Positions 10,599-21,636 of a stretch of 64,000 nucleotides of DNA are shown here, in pieces; position 1 is the stretch's first letter; each line of letters begins with the position of its first letter. Source of the DNA: Notospermus geniculatus (Eukaryota > Nemertea > Pilidiophora > Heteronemertea > Lineidae); NCBI GenBank assembly GCA_002633025.1, contig NMRB01000049.1:356344-420343 (forward strand), read 5' to 3'. The notes under the pieces were generated by a model. That model worked only from the letters and a program-made list of their open reading frames with translations. It was not told where the DNA came from and made no database searches. Both the position numbers and the translations under genes were made by a program.

Positions 10599-13500
10599 CT
10601 GAAAAATAAACAACACATACAAGAATTCTCACAAAGATACAAAAGGCACTGCTTAACTTGAGAGAGTTCTCTTGTAAAAGACGGCTGTCAATTGGAAATT
10701 CACCACTGTTGGTTTCCTCACATGTACCACTTACATTGAACACTGAGACTAATGAAACAAATGACTGCCCATAGTTTTCTATGGGTAAGTTTCCATAGAG
10801 AGGCAACTCTCATGTGGTGAAGGGAAAACAAGTTTCCCACTGCCATCTACATGTAAGTGTCCTAATAATTTCCAGTCAATTGTTTTAACATTCCTTCATA
10901 CAAATTTAAGAGTAAACTGATCACTTACCATAAGGTAGTTTATCCAGTGTCAAACAACCCATGTGGTATGCCTTCGTACAACCGGGCAAATCACACATAA
11001 CAAGTGTGCCACCTTCTCCACACCGGTAACAGTCATCCTCATGTTTTGGTCGGTGGCTCCATTTTCGTTTCTTCTTTTTCTTCTTCTTTGGATCATCTTT
11101 ACCTACAACCCGTGACACCTGGAGAAAGATCAGCAGGATGAAATCCCTGACAATGGTACGTGTAATTGAAGGATGCAGCTTGAAACATTTTTGAACTCTT
11201 TCTCAGATTCATCTTTGCTACTTACTCTGAAGGTCTGAACCCAATGATGCATTTTCACAGCATGGATCCAGTGCATCACTGATAAAACATAATATTTCCA
11301 GTGCAATGCCCTGAGCAATGGGGAAGGCATTAAAACACAGGATTCAGGGCATGAAAATGCATCAGTGGGTAGGTCACACTGCCAGCATTTCTGTCAACCT
11401 TCTGAGCTACATACAAGAGGAATGACATGACATCAAACCACACAGTGTCGTTTGACTTACTTTGGGCGGAACACCAAGAAAACCACTGCATCTCGGTGCA
11501 CCACATTTGCACACCATTTTATCATTCCCTAAACAATCCAAGTTATAGTTGAAGGTCAACTCCGTGCCTGGAAAGGAAAAACACAGAATAAGACCAATGA
11601 CTGGGTACAAATTTCCTCTGATCATTACCTGGCCTCAATGGAAACATTGGTGACAAATTCGGAACATTACCCTGGTACATACCTCATCCGAGTCCAGCAG
11701 ACGGCATCTCCTGTCAAAGTTTTCTTGCTTCCTATGGTATTGATTGGAAGATATTTGAAGACAGTTTTCTTCAAAATCTTTCCAATTAATTTCCAAGGTT
11801 TTTGGAAAACCTCACCTGAGAAGATACTCTGCTTCAACCTGGGGGAAAATGACTTAATACCGACATCATAAATTTTGTCCAAAACTCATATCAAAAGATT
11901 TACATACCTGCTGGGATATCACACGTAGCGAACAAACCAACCCGAACATCGCCATTTACGTTCCACTTCTGCGTGACACAGTTCGGTTCACAGCTATGGT
12001 TCATAAAGCGTGACAGATTGCCCTTTGGGCCAGCGTCTATCACTCTGAAAAAACAAGGGACGACATCACCTAACACCTTCGATTTTCAGGCCCTCTGTGT
12101 CACAACCAACCACTCTGATATAACGTTACTTCAGGTCCACCAAGTCATGATGCAACCATGGCATCACATAATGTAATGCATACATGACGTTATCATGACA
12201 ATAATTTCAGTAGCAGAGGTAAATATCTATCAAACACGTTAAAACTGCTACAATATATTTTTCATACCTTTTGCTGTCTAAGGTCAACAAATAGAAACTA
12301 GATACATTGTCATCGTGAGCGTGTTTGATTCTAAGCTTGCATTCCTCCTCATCAATCAGCTCACCAACGTATTCATTGACAAATTCACCCTGAAATTGCA
12401 AGTAAACTCAGTATTAAAGGAGTCACCTAAATAGGTTTTGTCAGTGATACTTGTCATTGACAAGACCACTTAACACTGACGTTTTACAGGTGTGTTACCA
12501 GTGAAAAGAACTCCAAATTTTCTGGAGACGTGAATTTCCAGACTACATGAGTGATTACACCACAGATGAGAAGTCCATACCTTTTTGATATCAAATCTAC
12601 ACTTGAGTCCCCAGCCTCGGCCGGGTGTTTTATATGGCACTGCTTCAGGGTATTGTCGTTTCTGGAAGCGTTGATTTTGGCACTTCTCACCGGCTGGACA
12701 GTGGCTTGGGTGACATTCATACATAAGGATTCTATTCAGGCAGCCCGAGCCGCTTGCACATGCCATCTCCTCAGTGCATTCACACCTTGGTATCGTGGAG
12801 ACGTCGGCCTTGTAGACTTGGACATTTCCAACAGGGACATTTACCTATTTAAATAGAGATCACAGCTGAGGAACTTATGAGATATTGGGGCGATTTCATC
12901 CTAGAAAAGGACAGCTTTCAGGACAGGGGAGGAGACCTTTCAGGACAGGACAGGACAATAGCATCAGTCCCAAAATGCTCAACTCCCATCTAGAAATTAG
13001 GAACAACTTAACCTTTACATGTACTTTCATCTTTTTTGTATACAAGGTATAATTTTGGTATATCATCATTTCAAACAACTTACTTTGATGTATTTATATG
13101 GTGGAGGTTTCTTCTCTGTTCTCAGGGTATCTTGCCGTAATTTATTCTCCTTGATCTTCTTCCAGTTTTGGAATGCTTCAGTTGCCTCCAAGACAGCTGA
13201 AAGCACAATACATGCATCAGAATCAGACTCAATGGTCACCTTATGTAGCCGATCTAGTGGAAGATTCTAAAGACACAACATCAGCCTGCAACATTTAGAG
13301 GCTAGTAGCTATATTTTCAATTCAGACTGCAGAATCTCACCGGTTTTGAAAACCTCTTCAAGTCTCTTTGTATTGGCCGATTCTCGACTTCCTTTGTCAC
13401 CATCTTGGAACAAAAACACTCGGCCTTGATGTGTCCAAAAATAATCCTTAGAACCGAAAAAGTGGACGGGAAATTCTCCAACTTGGTGTTTTTTCTCTTG

Positions 13501-16500
13501 AATATTTTTTGGGACATTCCTTGGATGGCATATTCTGGCTGGCCACCATCGATAATTCCCTAGTTTAACCCAAACAATGTCATTATAAAGAGGCCTCTTG
13601 CCAGCCTCGCACTGGTCACAGTACCAGCTCCCTTCTGGTGATTGGATACCAAGGCATTCTATGTGGAAGGCGGCAGGACATGATTCGCAACACAGCAATG
13701 TTCCACCTGCAAGCAAAAACTAGACTTAATAGTGTCATCACAACTTAGGCATCCACTTCTATCGACCTGTTTACTGGTGTCCGCAATGCAAATATTTGAA
13801 CTCCACAGTCATTTATCACTCTCCAGCCCCATTAACCTGTACATACCTTTTGAACAAGAAAAACACCAGCTGACATTTACATGAGCGTGATGTCCCTTAT
13901 ATTTCTCTGGTTTGAAATGCTTGCTGCAGATCAAGTTACATGTGGTCAGCTGGTCACAACCAGCTGCGATGCATTGGTCACCATGATTGGTATGATATGC
14001 AGTAGGGCAGCGAACACAGCGTACCAACCGCCCTGAAAAACATCGAGGAATATGTGACTAAAGCGGAACAAGAGAGAAAGCTTCCGCTCAACTGAAGTGT
14101 CCAGAGAAGCACGTACATGTATTGTTGTCATGTTTCAAGTATTGATACCAGTATAGAGTTGCTGCCATCACAAAGAAAACCATATCACTACCTTTGTTGG
14201 CCTTAAGACTTTTAGGGTTGTCAGCATAACATGTAGCACATACATGTAATGGGCAAATGAATGCCTTTCCATCGATCCTGGACAAGGGTGAACGCTTCAG
14301 GCAATCCTCATGATAGAATTTGCCACACATTCCGATTGAACAGCGTCTCGTTTCTTTGTCTGTTTGTTTGCATATGAAACACGTGTGGACACCTAGAAGT
14401 GCAAGGAGAGCTGAATTAACCAACTTAAGTGTGATCTAGCAATGAAAAAATTCACAGCAGAATCACCTGCTTATGGACAAGTTGAGTCCAAAAGATTACG
14501 GCCGCAATGAGCAAGACCCCAACAGGGCAGTGTTCCAGGTATTATTTGATTTTCCGTCAGGGGCTGAAACCATAGCATTATTGGCCCTGGGAATTATTTG
14601 ATTTTCCGTCAGGGGCTGAAACCATAGCATTATTGGCCCTGGGAAGAGGCCATCTCAAGCTACTCATGTTCCTCACTTGGATGGGGTCTTTTACTGGCCC
14701 TTGCAGAGAAACAAGGCACCACAGCTTCCTGTCCATGCGACGGACACGAAGCGCCAGGAATGAAATCCCATATGTCCCAGACTGGATTTGAACCCAGAAC
14801 CTGCCACTTGGTGACTGGACCTGATAACCACTTGGCTATCAGGGCACCTCAGTGTTCCAGGTCATGAGGTATCACAAAAGTTTACTGGTTTCTGACCATA
14901 TCTCGCTAATATCTTCCAGAAGGAATCTTACCAGAAAGGCACTCATCACACTTGAATTCAGCTGTAGGTGCTTCAGTCATCCCCAAGCACGCAGGATGAA
15001 ATGATCTCATGCAAGAGCTTTCGCACTGGATCAGATTTTCAGGTTCCTCGCAGATTTGGCACACCTTGCCTGGTTTGTAAGTAAATGCACCAGGCTTGTT
15101 TATATCTTCATCAATAATGTCATATTCTGTGATGTCCGACTAAAAAAGAACACAAATACTACGTGTTGAGACTGAACATGGGACATTTGTGACCCGTGAC
15201 AGCAAAATGAGTCAGAATGCGCCGGAAAGAAGACCCAAGATGACACCAAAGAACAATTGCGGAAATGGACAAAGTCAAATTTCACGATGGGTAGACAATG
15301 CTAAAATCAACAAACTGTTGGTTCTCCTTGGGTCTTCTGTGCGCATTCTGACTGATTTTGCTGCCACAGTTCATATTTGTCATGGGAGATTTAATTTTTT
15401 TCTAGAGGAAATAACTCTCCGGCTGTCAAGAGTGATGCAGTGGAAACATTGTCACCTGCCACCACTGAAGTACCGGGTTCGACATCAGTTAGACTCCTCT
15501 CGGTTTCCTCCAGGCACTCTGGTTTCCTCCTGCTGAACATTTACTTGCCCCATAATGTCTGTTGAGCCAATGCTGCGTTACTTGGGTGTTCAGCCCTCAA
15601 CACAATATTCAAATTTACTCACCTCGCTTTCTGTGGCATCAACTTTAGTTCTTTTCCTCGACTTCTTCCCCACCAGACTATCAGTATCGGACACTTCATC
15701 CTTGATAACGCTGCCCTTTTCACCATCTGACGATGAAGACCCATCATCCTTCGTCCGCCGCCGTTTTACAGGTGGAGTAACCAAAACCTCGGCTTGGCTG
15801 TCCAAGTCTGTGGTTTCAGTTTCAGTCACCAAAGGTTCTGGGCTCTTACGCTTCCGTCCTCTCTTTTCTTCTTTTTTTAGCACTTTGTTCTTGGCGACTT
15901 TCTTCGTTTTTGGAACTTTCCTCACCCCAGCGACCTTCTTAGCTTCAACAGGTTTTCCAATGGCAGCTGGCTTTTTCACTTTCTCTTTTTTCTCCACACT
16001 TCCTTCTTCTATATATTCCACCTAACAGGAAAATACCAACACAAATGCTTCAGTTACAATAAACATGGTATCATCCCAAGGGTCAAGGGAACATTACGCA
16101 GACAAAAGAATCAAATTTTAGTTTTACACGAAATATTTTCATGATATAGGAAGCATGCCAAATATTACCAAGCCAAAACATTTTCAAGCTAGGACATAAA
16201 TTTTTAGAGTACATGTACATCCTCAATCTCATGCTCCAATGAAAATTGGGGAGACACATAGAAAGAAACCCTGTGAAAACAATATGACCTCCACACTCCG
16301 AGAGTGTGTGGAGGTCATAATAAGATAAATCACTGGTATAAAGCACACAAAGCAGTACAAACACACCATGTACCAACCGTACCTTGTTATAATCATCACC
16401 ATAGAGTAAACAGTTTATTGTGTCATCAAGGGTGTCTCCAACAACACGTGGTCTCTCTGGCTTCGGAGGCGACTTCTAAGAGAAAAGAGCAAAAACTTGG

Positions 16501-18380
16501 GAGTCACTTGTAGGCAAATATAACTTAAAATGGCTTATAGGTATTTCTTGACTGGGATCATTCCAAGATGTATACGACGGATATTTCTTTCAAGAGTAAA
16601 TGCCTATACCATGCATACCTTTTTCTTTGTGGGTGGTTCCTTCTCTTCTTGAACTTCCTCAGCAGTCAAGTCCTCCACCGCCTCCAGGACCTTTTTCGAT
16701 GGCTTCTTGACGCGAGCAGAAAGCCGCCGCCCTCCTTGGTCTTCAAGGATAACTGGAAGAGACAAAACACTTTTAAGTTCACTGCCAAAGTTTTACAGAT
16801 ATCAGACAACCCCTTTTTAGCACGTGTGGCCCTACTTTTACCTTGAGAATGCTGAACTTTTCACTTGTATCGCGTGAATGCCTACCTGTTCCCTCATACT
16901 CCTGCTTCTGGTCAGTGCTGAGGCCAATCCAGTGATGCTGCAGGTACTGCTTCACTGCATCCTCTGTAAACGTTGGATGATCCTCCTGCACTTTCTTAGC
17001 ATTCTTCTCGTAATACACATCAAATCCTGACGATACCACTACATCAGATGAAGAACCAACTTCACGGACTGATTTAGGTTTCTTCACTGGTTCAGAAAGT
17101 CGTTTCTTCTTTTTCCCCAACAGTAATCCATTTATCAGATCAGCACCTCCACGTGCTACATCTTTGATTTTTGTCGATACACTGCCAGTTGACCTTCTGG
17201 CCTTCTTTTCTTTAGGACAATGTTCTGGGCTAGCTGTCCCCGCTGAGGAGACAGAAGAGCTTTTCTCTTTTGGGGGCCGATACTGAAATGTCAGCTTGCT
17301 CTTTCTGTCATCCCTTGTCATTGCCATGGCTGCAACTGCTTCTCCGACAGCAAATTCCCAAATGGCTTTTTTAGCAGCAGCAAGATCATAGATGTTTTTG
17401 TTCCTATATTTCCCCACTGGCGGTCGACCTTTCATCTGTTCCTGAAATGCGTCCATTCCCTTGAATTCAATGATTGCTGCCTCCCTTGACCACCCACGTT
17501 CAGCTCTAGCACCAAAATATTGAACATGATAAGATCGCTGTAGAGCTGAAAGGAAACATGAGGGGTTTTCAGAGAATGCGAACCATCACCCATCAGAATA
17601 GGCCTACCATAAAATAAATGTCTGTCATGTTTGTAAGATCTTGATCAATTACTCACCTCTTCCAGACATCTTCAGCTGTGTGTGTACCCCCAATATGGGA
17701 TCATAAGAGATCATGCAGGGCCACCAGGCATGACCAGTCACTTTTGACCAAACCAGATCACCAACCAACCAAGTTGATGGATTCATCAGTTCTTCTTCCG
17801 ACAATTTGTTGCGATTCTCCTTTTTCTTTTTGTGGCTGACTGTGGATGGATCGGGGTCACCTGGAAGTTTTTCTGGCACTTGAGCATTGGTATCATTATG
17901 CTGTTCAGCTGAACTCGCTGTCCCATCTCCAGAGTCCTTCTTGCTGGGACCACTTTTGATGATAGTTGACCGACAGAATCGCCTCATGGTGGGAGTTGCC
18001 TCTTTGACTGCTTCATCAAGTATCTCTTTTTCAATCTCTTCATCCGTGGAGGGTTTAGAAGACTCAGGTTTTGATATAATTTCATCTGCAGACACCTGTT
18101 CTGTCTTTCCAGCAGGTTCACTTTCAGGCATTTCCCTTGGTTTGATTCCAAGAGTTGGCTGTTCTTCAGCTATCTCTTTCTGTGCTTCTATTGCAGGGAC
18201 TAGATTAATAACCATATCATCTGCTGCACATTCCTTCGCACTAGCTTTACTCTGGGCAATTCTGGTAGGCCCAGAAAATGTTGGTAACCTTGGCAATAGA
18301 TGCTTCCCAGAAGGACTGATTATTTTCTTGGCAGGAACCCCTTGAACTGGGGTTTTCCCTTTGTCATCCATTTCGACCAC
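9880..18380 (-). CDS. NSD2: NSD-family histone H3K36 methyltransferase (NSD2-like), complete but frameshifted in SET
   Basis: Nuclear enzyme that dimethylates H3K36. Sixteen exons (plus coordinates, 5' to 3'): 17657-18380, 16886-17545, 16619-16752, 16383-16475, 15623-16021, 14932-15139, 14192-14392, 13847-14032, 13341-13706, 13084-13196, 12581-12844, 12268-12389, 11908-12045, 11461-11567, 10929-11118, 9880-10598. All splice sites are GT-AG. Phases agree everywhere except inside 11908-12045, which has one base too many (see finding). With that base ignored the product is about 1540 residues. Domain order: PWWP (about 213-300), HMG box (about 412-460), PHD cluster (671-900), second PWWP (about 905-985), AWS-SET-postSET (about 1035-1238), PHD (about 1255-1300), C5HCH (from 1302), then a basic tail with AT-hook-like RGRPKKKK. 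The HMG box points to NSD2-like architecture; an invertebrate may carry a single NSD gene. Start: in-frame ATGs at 18380 and 18371. Head-to-head with SMIM8. Confidence 0.93.
10929..11118 (-). CDS. NSD2: NSD exon 15: PHD finger after SET
   Basis: A lysine run precedes [18 protein letters not shown] and YHMGCL, the C-terminal PHD finger. Donor GTAAGT at 10923-10928. Confidence 0.9.
11461..11567 (-). CDS. NSD2: NSD exon 14: end of SET and post-SET
   Basis: Encodes [15 protein letters not shown] (the SET motif with the catalytic-site tyrosine) and the post-SET zinc cluster [13 protein letters not shown]. Confidence 0.92.
11908..12045 (-). CDS. NSD2: NSD exon 13: SET catalytic motif, with 1-base frameshift
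   Basis: Encodes [14 protein letters not shown] and then, one base out of phase, the NHSC...PNC motif and [14 protein letters not shown]. As written, ATGAAACCATAG creates an in-frame stop where other SET enzymes read Asn-His-Ser-Cys. The exon is 138 bases, but the phases of its neighbours require 137. The extra base lies in the T run at plus 12000-12002. An assembly indel is the likeliest cause. Confidence 0.85.
12268..12389 (-). CDS. NSD2: NSD exon 12: SET core
   Basis: Encodes [20 protein letters not shown], the second SET motif. Phase 0 at the start, phase 2 at the end; the donor is GTATGA at 12262-12267. Confidence 0.92.
12581..12844 (-). CDS. NSD2: NSD exon 11: AWS domain and start of SET
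   Basis: Contains the zinc-binding AWS cysteine cluster ([35 protein letters not shown]) and the SET opening [10 protein letters not shown], where the RGWG segment contacts S-adenosylmethionine. Confidence 0.92.
13341..13706 (-). CDS. NSD2: NSD exon 9: PHD finger end and second PWWP
   Basis: Starts [18 protein letters not shown]...WYCDQC (PHD zinc ligands), followed by [19 protein letters not shown] and [20 protein letters not shown], a second PWWP. This PHD-PWWP-SET order is typical of NSD1-3. Confidence 0.92.
14192..15139 (-). CDS. NSD2: NSD exons 6-7: PHD fingers
   Basis: Exons 14932-15139 and 14192-14392. The first has [17 protein letters not shown], then FHPACLG and CDECLSG. The second has [14 protein letters not shown], then [16 protein letters not shown]. 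The Cys/His spacing is that of the tandem PHD fingers of NSD proteins. The intron between them carries a minus-strand SINE (14537-14850). Confidence 0.88.
14537..14850 (-). repeat. tRNA-derived SINE (family A, copy 1) in NSD intron
   Basis: Read on the minus strand, it opens with a tRNA-like head: A box TGATAGCCAAGTGGTTATC and B box GGTTCAAATCC. The body shares long blocks (AAGCTGTGGTG, GACCCCATCCAAGTGAGG, CTTGAGATG) with a second copy at 30925-31200. Its tail end contains a 52-base unit repeated twice (14541-14592 and 14593-14644). Confidence 0.75.
15196..15367. mobile_element. Foldback MITE in NSD intron
   Basis: Inverted arms: left GTGACAGCAAAATGAGTCAG and AATGCGC, right end in reverse GTGGCAGCAAAATCAGTCAG and AATGCGC; GAAGACCCAAG also lies in both arms. 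About 172 bases, non-coding. Confidence 0.6.
15421..15612 (+). repeat. Dispersed SINE-like repeat (family B)
   Basis: Contains a B-box-like GGGTTCGACATC and the block TCTGGTTTCCTCCTGC, then a tail resembling the one at 49560-49770 (TGAGC, ATAATG/ATGATG, CTCAAC, CAATATTC). Related fragments with the same core occur at 31636-31655 and about 56650-56680. Confidence 0.45.
16284..16318. repeat. Short hairpin in NSD intron
   Basis: ATGACCTCCACACTC faces GAGTGTGTGGAGGTCAT across a 3-base loop, with a two-base bulge. It resembles the hairpin at 27262-27296 and may be the remnant of a dispersed repeat. Confidence 0.5.
16886..17545 (-). CDS. NSD2: NSD exon 2: end of PWWP and HMG box
   Basis: Opens with [14 protein letters not shown], the closing part of PWWP1, and ends with an HMG-box-like segment ([17 protein letters not shown], then [16 protein letters not shown]). 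Among vertebrate paralogues NSD2 carries this box, which drives the subfamily call. Confidence 0.88.
17657..18380 (-). CDS. NSD2: NSD exon 1: N terminus and start of first PWWP
   Basis: Encodes a low-complexity Ser/Glu/Pro-rich N terminus, then [19 protein letters not shown], the first strands of a PWWP domain that reads H3K36 methylation. The donor at 17651-17656 is GTGAGT, phase 1. The PWWP continues in the next exon (HVQYFG). Confidence 0.9.
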
Positions 18381-19534
18381 ACCCTGTGATGGCTGGCATC
18401 AACTTAAGCCTACCTACAAGAACAAATGGAGGTCTACAATTCGTGTTGGTGCAATCACTGCTCTGTGAAGCAGAAGCCAATGAAGGGCCAGTGCTTGTAG
18501 AGCCTACATGTATGGTACTATTAGGCCATTTAAAATTAATCATTTGTTTTTCATCACCGCCTGTCTCGATTTTTAAAAATATTTTCTCAAAAAGTGGGTT
18601 TTTTGGCCCCCAAGCTTCAGCAGAGATCGTCGACACCGATGTGCGCACCATCTCGCGACCATTTAAATCACTAAGTGGTCGGCTACGGTATCTTGTTTCG
18701 CTATCGCTACACCCGCATGCGTGTTTTTGGCTTGGTGGAATGTGCAGCCAAACATGGCGAGCTGTCAATGCTGTTTGATCTTTCAACTGGCCGTATTCTT
18801 CCCGATTTCATTTAATGCCCTCCCCCCACCTATTTTTCAGCATCGAGTGATGAAAAACTAAAGATTAATTTTTATTAATTTTAATGGCCTTTACTAGCTA
18901 CTAGGCCTAGGCCTAGTACTTCATATCAGTTGCATGTCCATGAACATGTTGACGACAAGTCCCACATCGCGTGACGGCAACCATCCATGCGGATGGTGGC
19001 ATTCCCCCCGCACCCGGCCCGGTCGAGTTTTTTATGGGGAACTTGTTTTTTAAGTTTACGGTCCGGTGTGTACGCCGCCGTACGGGGCCTCGTTTACATA
19101 CTATGCCCCTACTACCATGACTATCTGAAATAACCCCGATGTTTCATCACACTTGTATGAAAAGTCAAGAGAGGCAGTTTTCATTTGACCGGCATGCCTG
19201 TACATTGATGACGTGCATCACCCTGTGTATGCCTGCCGAAGCACACAGAATTCGGGTCAGCACAGTCAGGAAAACATCGAAAGATTCCTGTGGGATTGAC
19301 AGAATCGACACAACACAAGAACAGCAAACATTGCTATGCAACTGAAAATGATGTGTACTAACTTGTAATGTCGGAAATTATTTTCTTTCCATAAAATTTA
19401 GTGAAATTCGGTAAAATTTTACTACAAACATTGCAAAATGGACACGGTGAGTCCAGCGGGAAAGTTCTGCAATTTGATTGGTCGAATCAGCGAATCAAAC
19501 ACCGGAAGTTGAAGCACATCCGGGCATTTTCAAC
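18381..19534. promoter_or_regulatory. Probable shared promoter region, NSD / SMIM8
   Basis: About 1.15 kb separates the divergent start codons. The stretch near 18600-18780 and 18960-19080 is richer in CG dinucleotides than its surroundings, and CCGCATGCGTG at 18713 resembles an NRF1 site. An AGGCCTA cluster lies at about 18900-18920. I cannot pinpoint transcription starts. Confidence 0.35.
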
Positions 19535-20713
19535 ATGGATGCGCCCTGTGAGTTGGTGAAGGATGCCTCATTAAAAATTCGACAGGCAAACGACACTCTA
19601 AAGCGGGTGATCCACTTTTGCGATTTTGGCTTGAGACGGGATTGCGTTCCCTTGCGGTCACCTTATATGGCAATCGGAAGTCCTTATAAGGTAATCGCAA
19701 GGCAACGCAACCCCGTCTCAAACCAAAATCGCAACAGTGGATCACCCGCTTTAGACTGGTTTATTCAAAAACACTGCTGTTATTTCATGCATCAAGATAC
19801 ATGAGGCCTAGGCCTACATGCTTCCAGTTCAGCAGATAGCTACCAGCTTTAGGCCTAGTTACAGTATATAGCAGGTAGCCTACACCATTCTGCATGTATT
19901 GTAGGCCCTGCATGCAACATCATGGTGTATGTACATGATATGCTACACTACAGTGTCATACAGTAACCATGGTGACAGCATGCCATGCCATGTCATGCAA
20001 TGTACAGCAGTCCATAAAGCTTATGGTAGGCCTTGTGATTATAGACCTCGCATTATATGTACATTCACTGAGATGCGTCTCCTGTAGCTAATAAGTCACT
20101 TTAGGGTCAAAGCATTCTATTTTTTTGGCAAATTGCTGATAGATTGGCATTCATTCACTTTCAGTCTTTTCAGACGTTCAGGCATGATGAAGGGAGACAA
20201 GCTGAAAGACGCTGTAAAATCTCTTGGGGAGATCCAAGAGCCAGGATGGAAAAAGATGGGATCGACATCGGCTTTCAGGGCCATCAACTTTGAACTTTAT
20301 GCCAAACCAGTATGTGTCACCTTGAGAGTCTTTCCAATCCATCATGACGTAGGGAACCTGTTTTGGCAACCAGTTCCTTTGCTGACACACTGGTTTCAAC
20401 AATCTGACTCCAGAATAAGAACAGTTTTCTTGCAGAGAATGTCTATCCATCGTGTGAATAGATACCGGTATCATAGTAGTAACATCATCTCGTGATCTTA
20501 GTTCATTTCATTACCCAGTGAAACCTAAGTTGTTGATTTCTTTGTTTTCACTTTCAGAACAAATATATGATGGCATTTGGCATTCTTGCCTTTAGTGGAT
20601 GTGTGGCTTATATTGCCTACCTGAATGCCCAGGAGGAGAACAAACAGACTTATGCAGCTATAAAGGAGAGTGGCGAATTCGAGATCAAGAAAAGGGAATC
20701 GAAATGGGACTGA
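19535..20713 (+). CDS. SMIM8: Small integral membrane protein 8
   Basis: Small one-pass membrane protein of unknown molecular role, conserved across animals. Three exons: 19535-19547, 20182-20309 and 20558-20713, in phase, giving 98 residues (human 97). Exon 1 encodes MDAPC and ends at a strong donor (CCCT|GTGAGT). The diagnostic stretch FRAINFELYAKP|NKYMMAFG spans the last intron, followed by the transmembrane helix (MMAFGILAFSGCVAYIAYL) and a C-terminal tail ending RESKWD, the same SKWD end as the vertebrate protein. An alternative is translation from ATG 20184, which would drop only five residues. Intron 1 holds a foldback MITE. AATAAA at 20957 probably ends the transcript. Confidence 0.87.
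19595..19757. mobile_element. Foldback MITE in SMIM8 intron 1
   Basis: The two halves are near-mirror images: left TCTAAAGCGGGTGATCCAC and TTGCGATTTTGG, right end in reverse TCTAAAGCGGGTGATCCAC and TTGCGATTTTGG, then GAGACGGG and TTGCGTT in both. It forms an almost full-length hairpin of 163 bases. Non-coding. Confidence 0.7.
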
Positions 20714-20956
20714 ATGTGACTGATGATATGGCTTCATATCCATCTGAGATGGCAGGGTTTGATCTGACATGTCCGAGGAATGGTGGATTGTCCCACAGAT
20801 GCTGGACTAGAGGTGCAGTGATAAGTGCTGTGGTTGTTCATAATGTCCACTATCTGCTGGAACCTGCATTGTGCTGTAAATACTTACTGTGATCACTCAG
20901 AAAATACCGGTAGTCATTTCTGTGACATTTGAGATACCGGTATTGAATTATTTAAG

Positions 20957-20962
20957 AATAAA
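20957..20962 (+). terminator. SMIM8: Poly(A) signal of SMIM8
   Basis: AATAAA lies 244 bases after the SMIM8 stop in TTAAGAATAAACCAATTG. Confidence 0.6.
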
Positions 20963-21605
20963 CCAATTGTTTGACAAATCCCAGTTTTGTAATTCTGTTC
21001 ACAACCATGTTCATCTATATTTTAGATTCAAAGTTCTTGTATAGAGGGCAGTAGTGTCCAAGAGCCGAGGATTTTTGAGGATCAGAGTTCACCATATTTC
21101 AGTTATTCTGTTGTCCCCAACATGCGCATGTCCATGATATTATGAAGGGATGTGATCTATTAGCCATATTGCCCACAAAATGCCCCACTGGCATGGTGCG
21201 CAGTAATGGTATGTAAATAGTATGGTTAATGGTTGCATCAGACATTCTTTATGGCATCGATCCTTGTTCTAAATCATGATAAAACTTGACACACCTGTAT
21301 GTTCTATGCATCAAGGAATGACCACAGTTTATATTAATCATACTGTGGTTCAGACATGTAGAGACATGCGACGTCTGGTACAGTTGTACCATCAGCAGGT
21401 TGAACAGCTGAACTAGTGCTTGATCCTGTTGGTGTCTGGGCTTTAATACTGGATGGACTGTCGATAGTCTGATTGATCAGAGGACACTGTGTAATCAACT
21501 GCAAATTTTGCAGGGTTGGTTGTTTGAGGCTAAGAATCCATTCACGCAATTTTCGAGTGGTGCGATGCCGCATCTTTTGTCCATGACCAATGCCAAGGAA
21601 ACAAA

Positions 21606-21636
21606 CAAATTTCTAGCAGTGACTGCTAGAAATTTG
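21606..21636. repeat. Perfect 31-base palindrome
   Basis: CAAATTTCTAGCAGT, one central G, then ACTGCTAGAAATTTG. On both sides lies an inverted copy of AGGCTNAGAATCCATTCA (21527-21545 and 21637-21655), so the palindrome may be the core of a decayed foldback element. Confidence 0.6.

Noticed and set aside
10097-10609. 170-codon plus-strand frame opposite the last NSD exon
   Set aside because: Antisense shadow of the low-complexity NSD C terminus; hydrophobic only because it complements Lys/Glu/Ser codons.
19478-19804. 108-codon plus-strand frame over the SMIM8 first exon
   Set aside because: It reads through the exon 1 donor into the foldback MITE. Only its MDAPC codons are kept.
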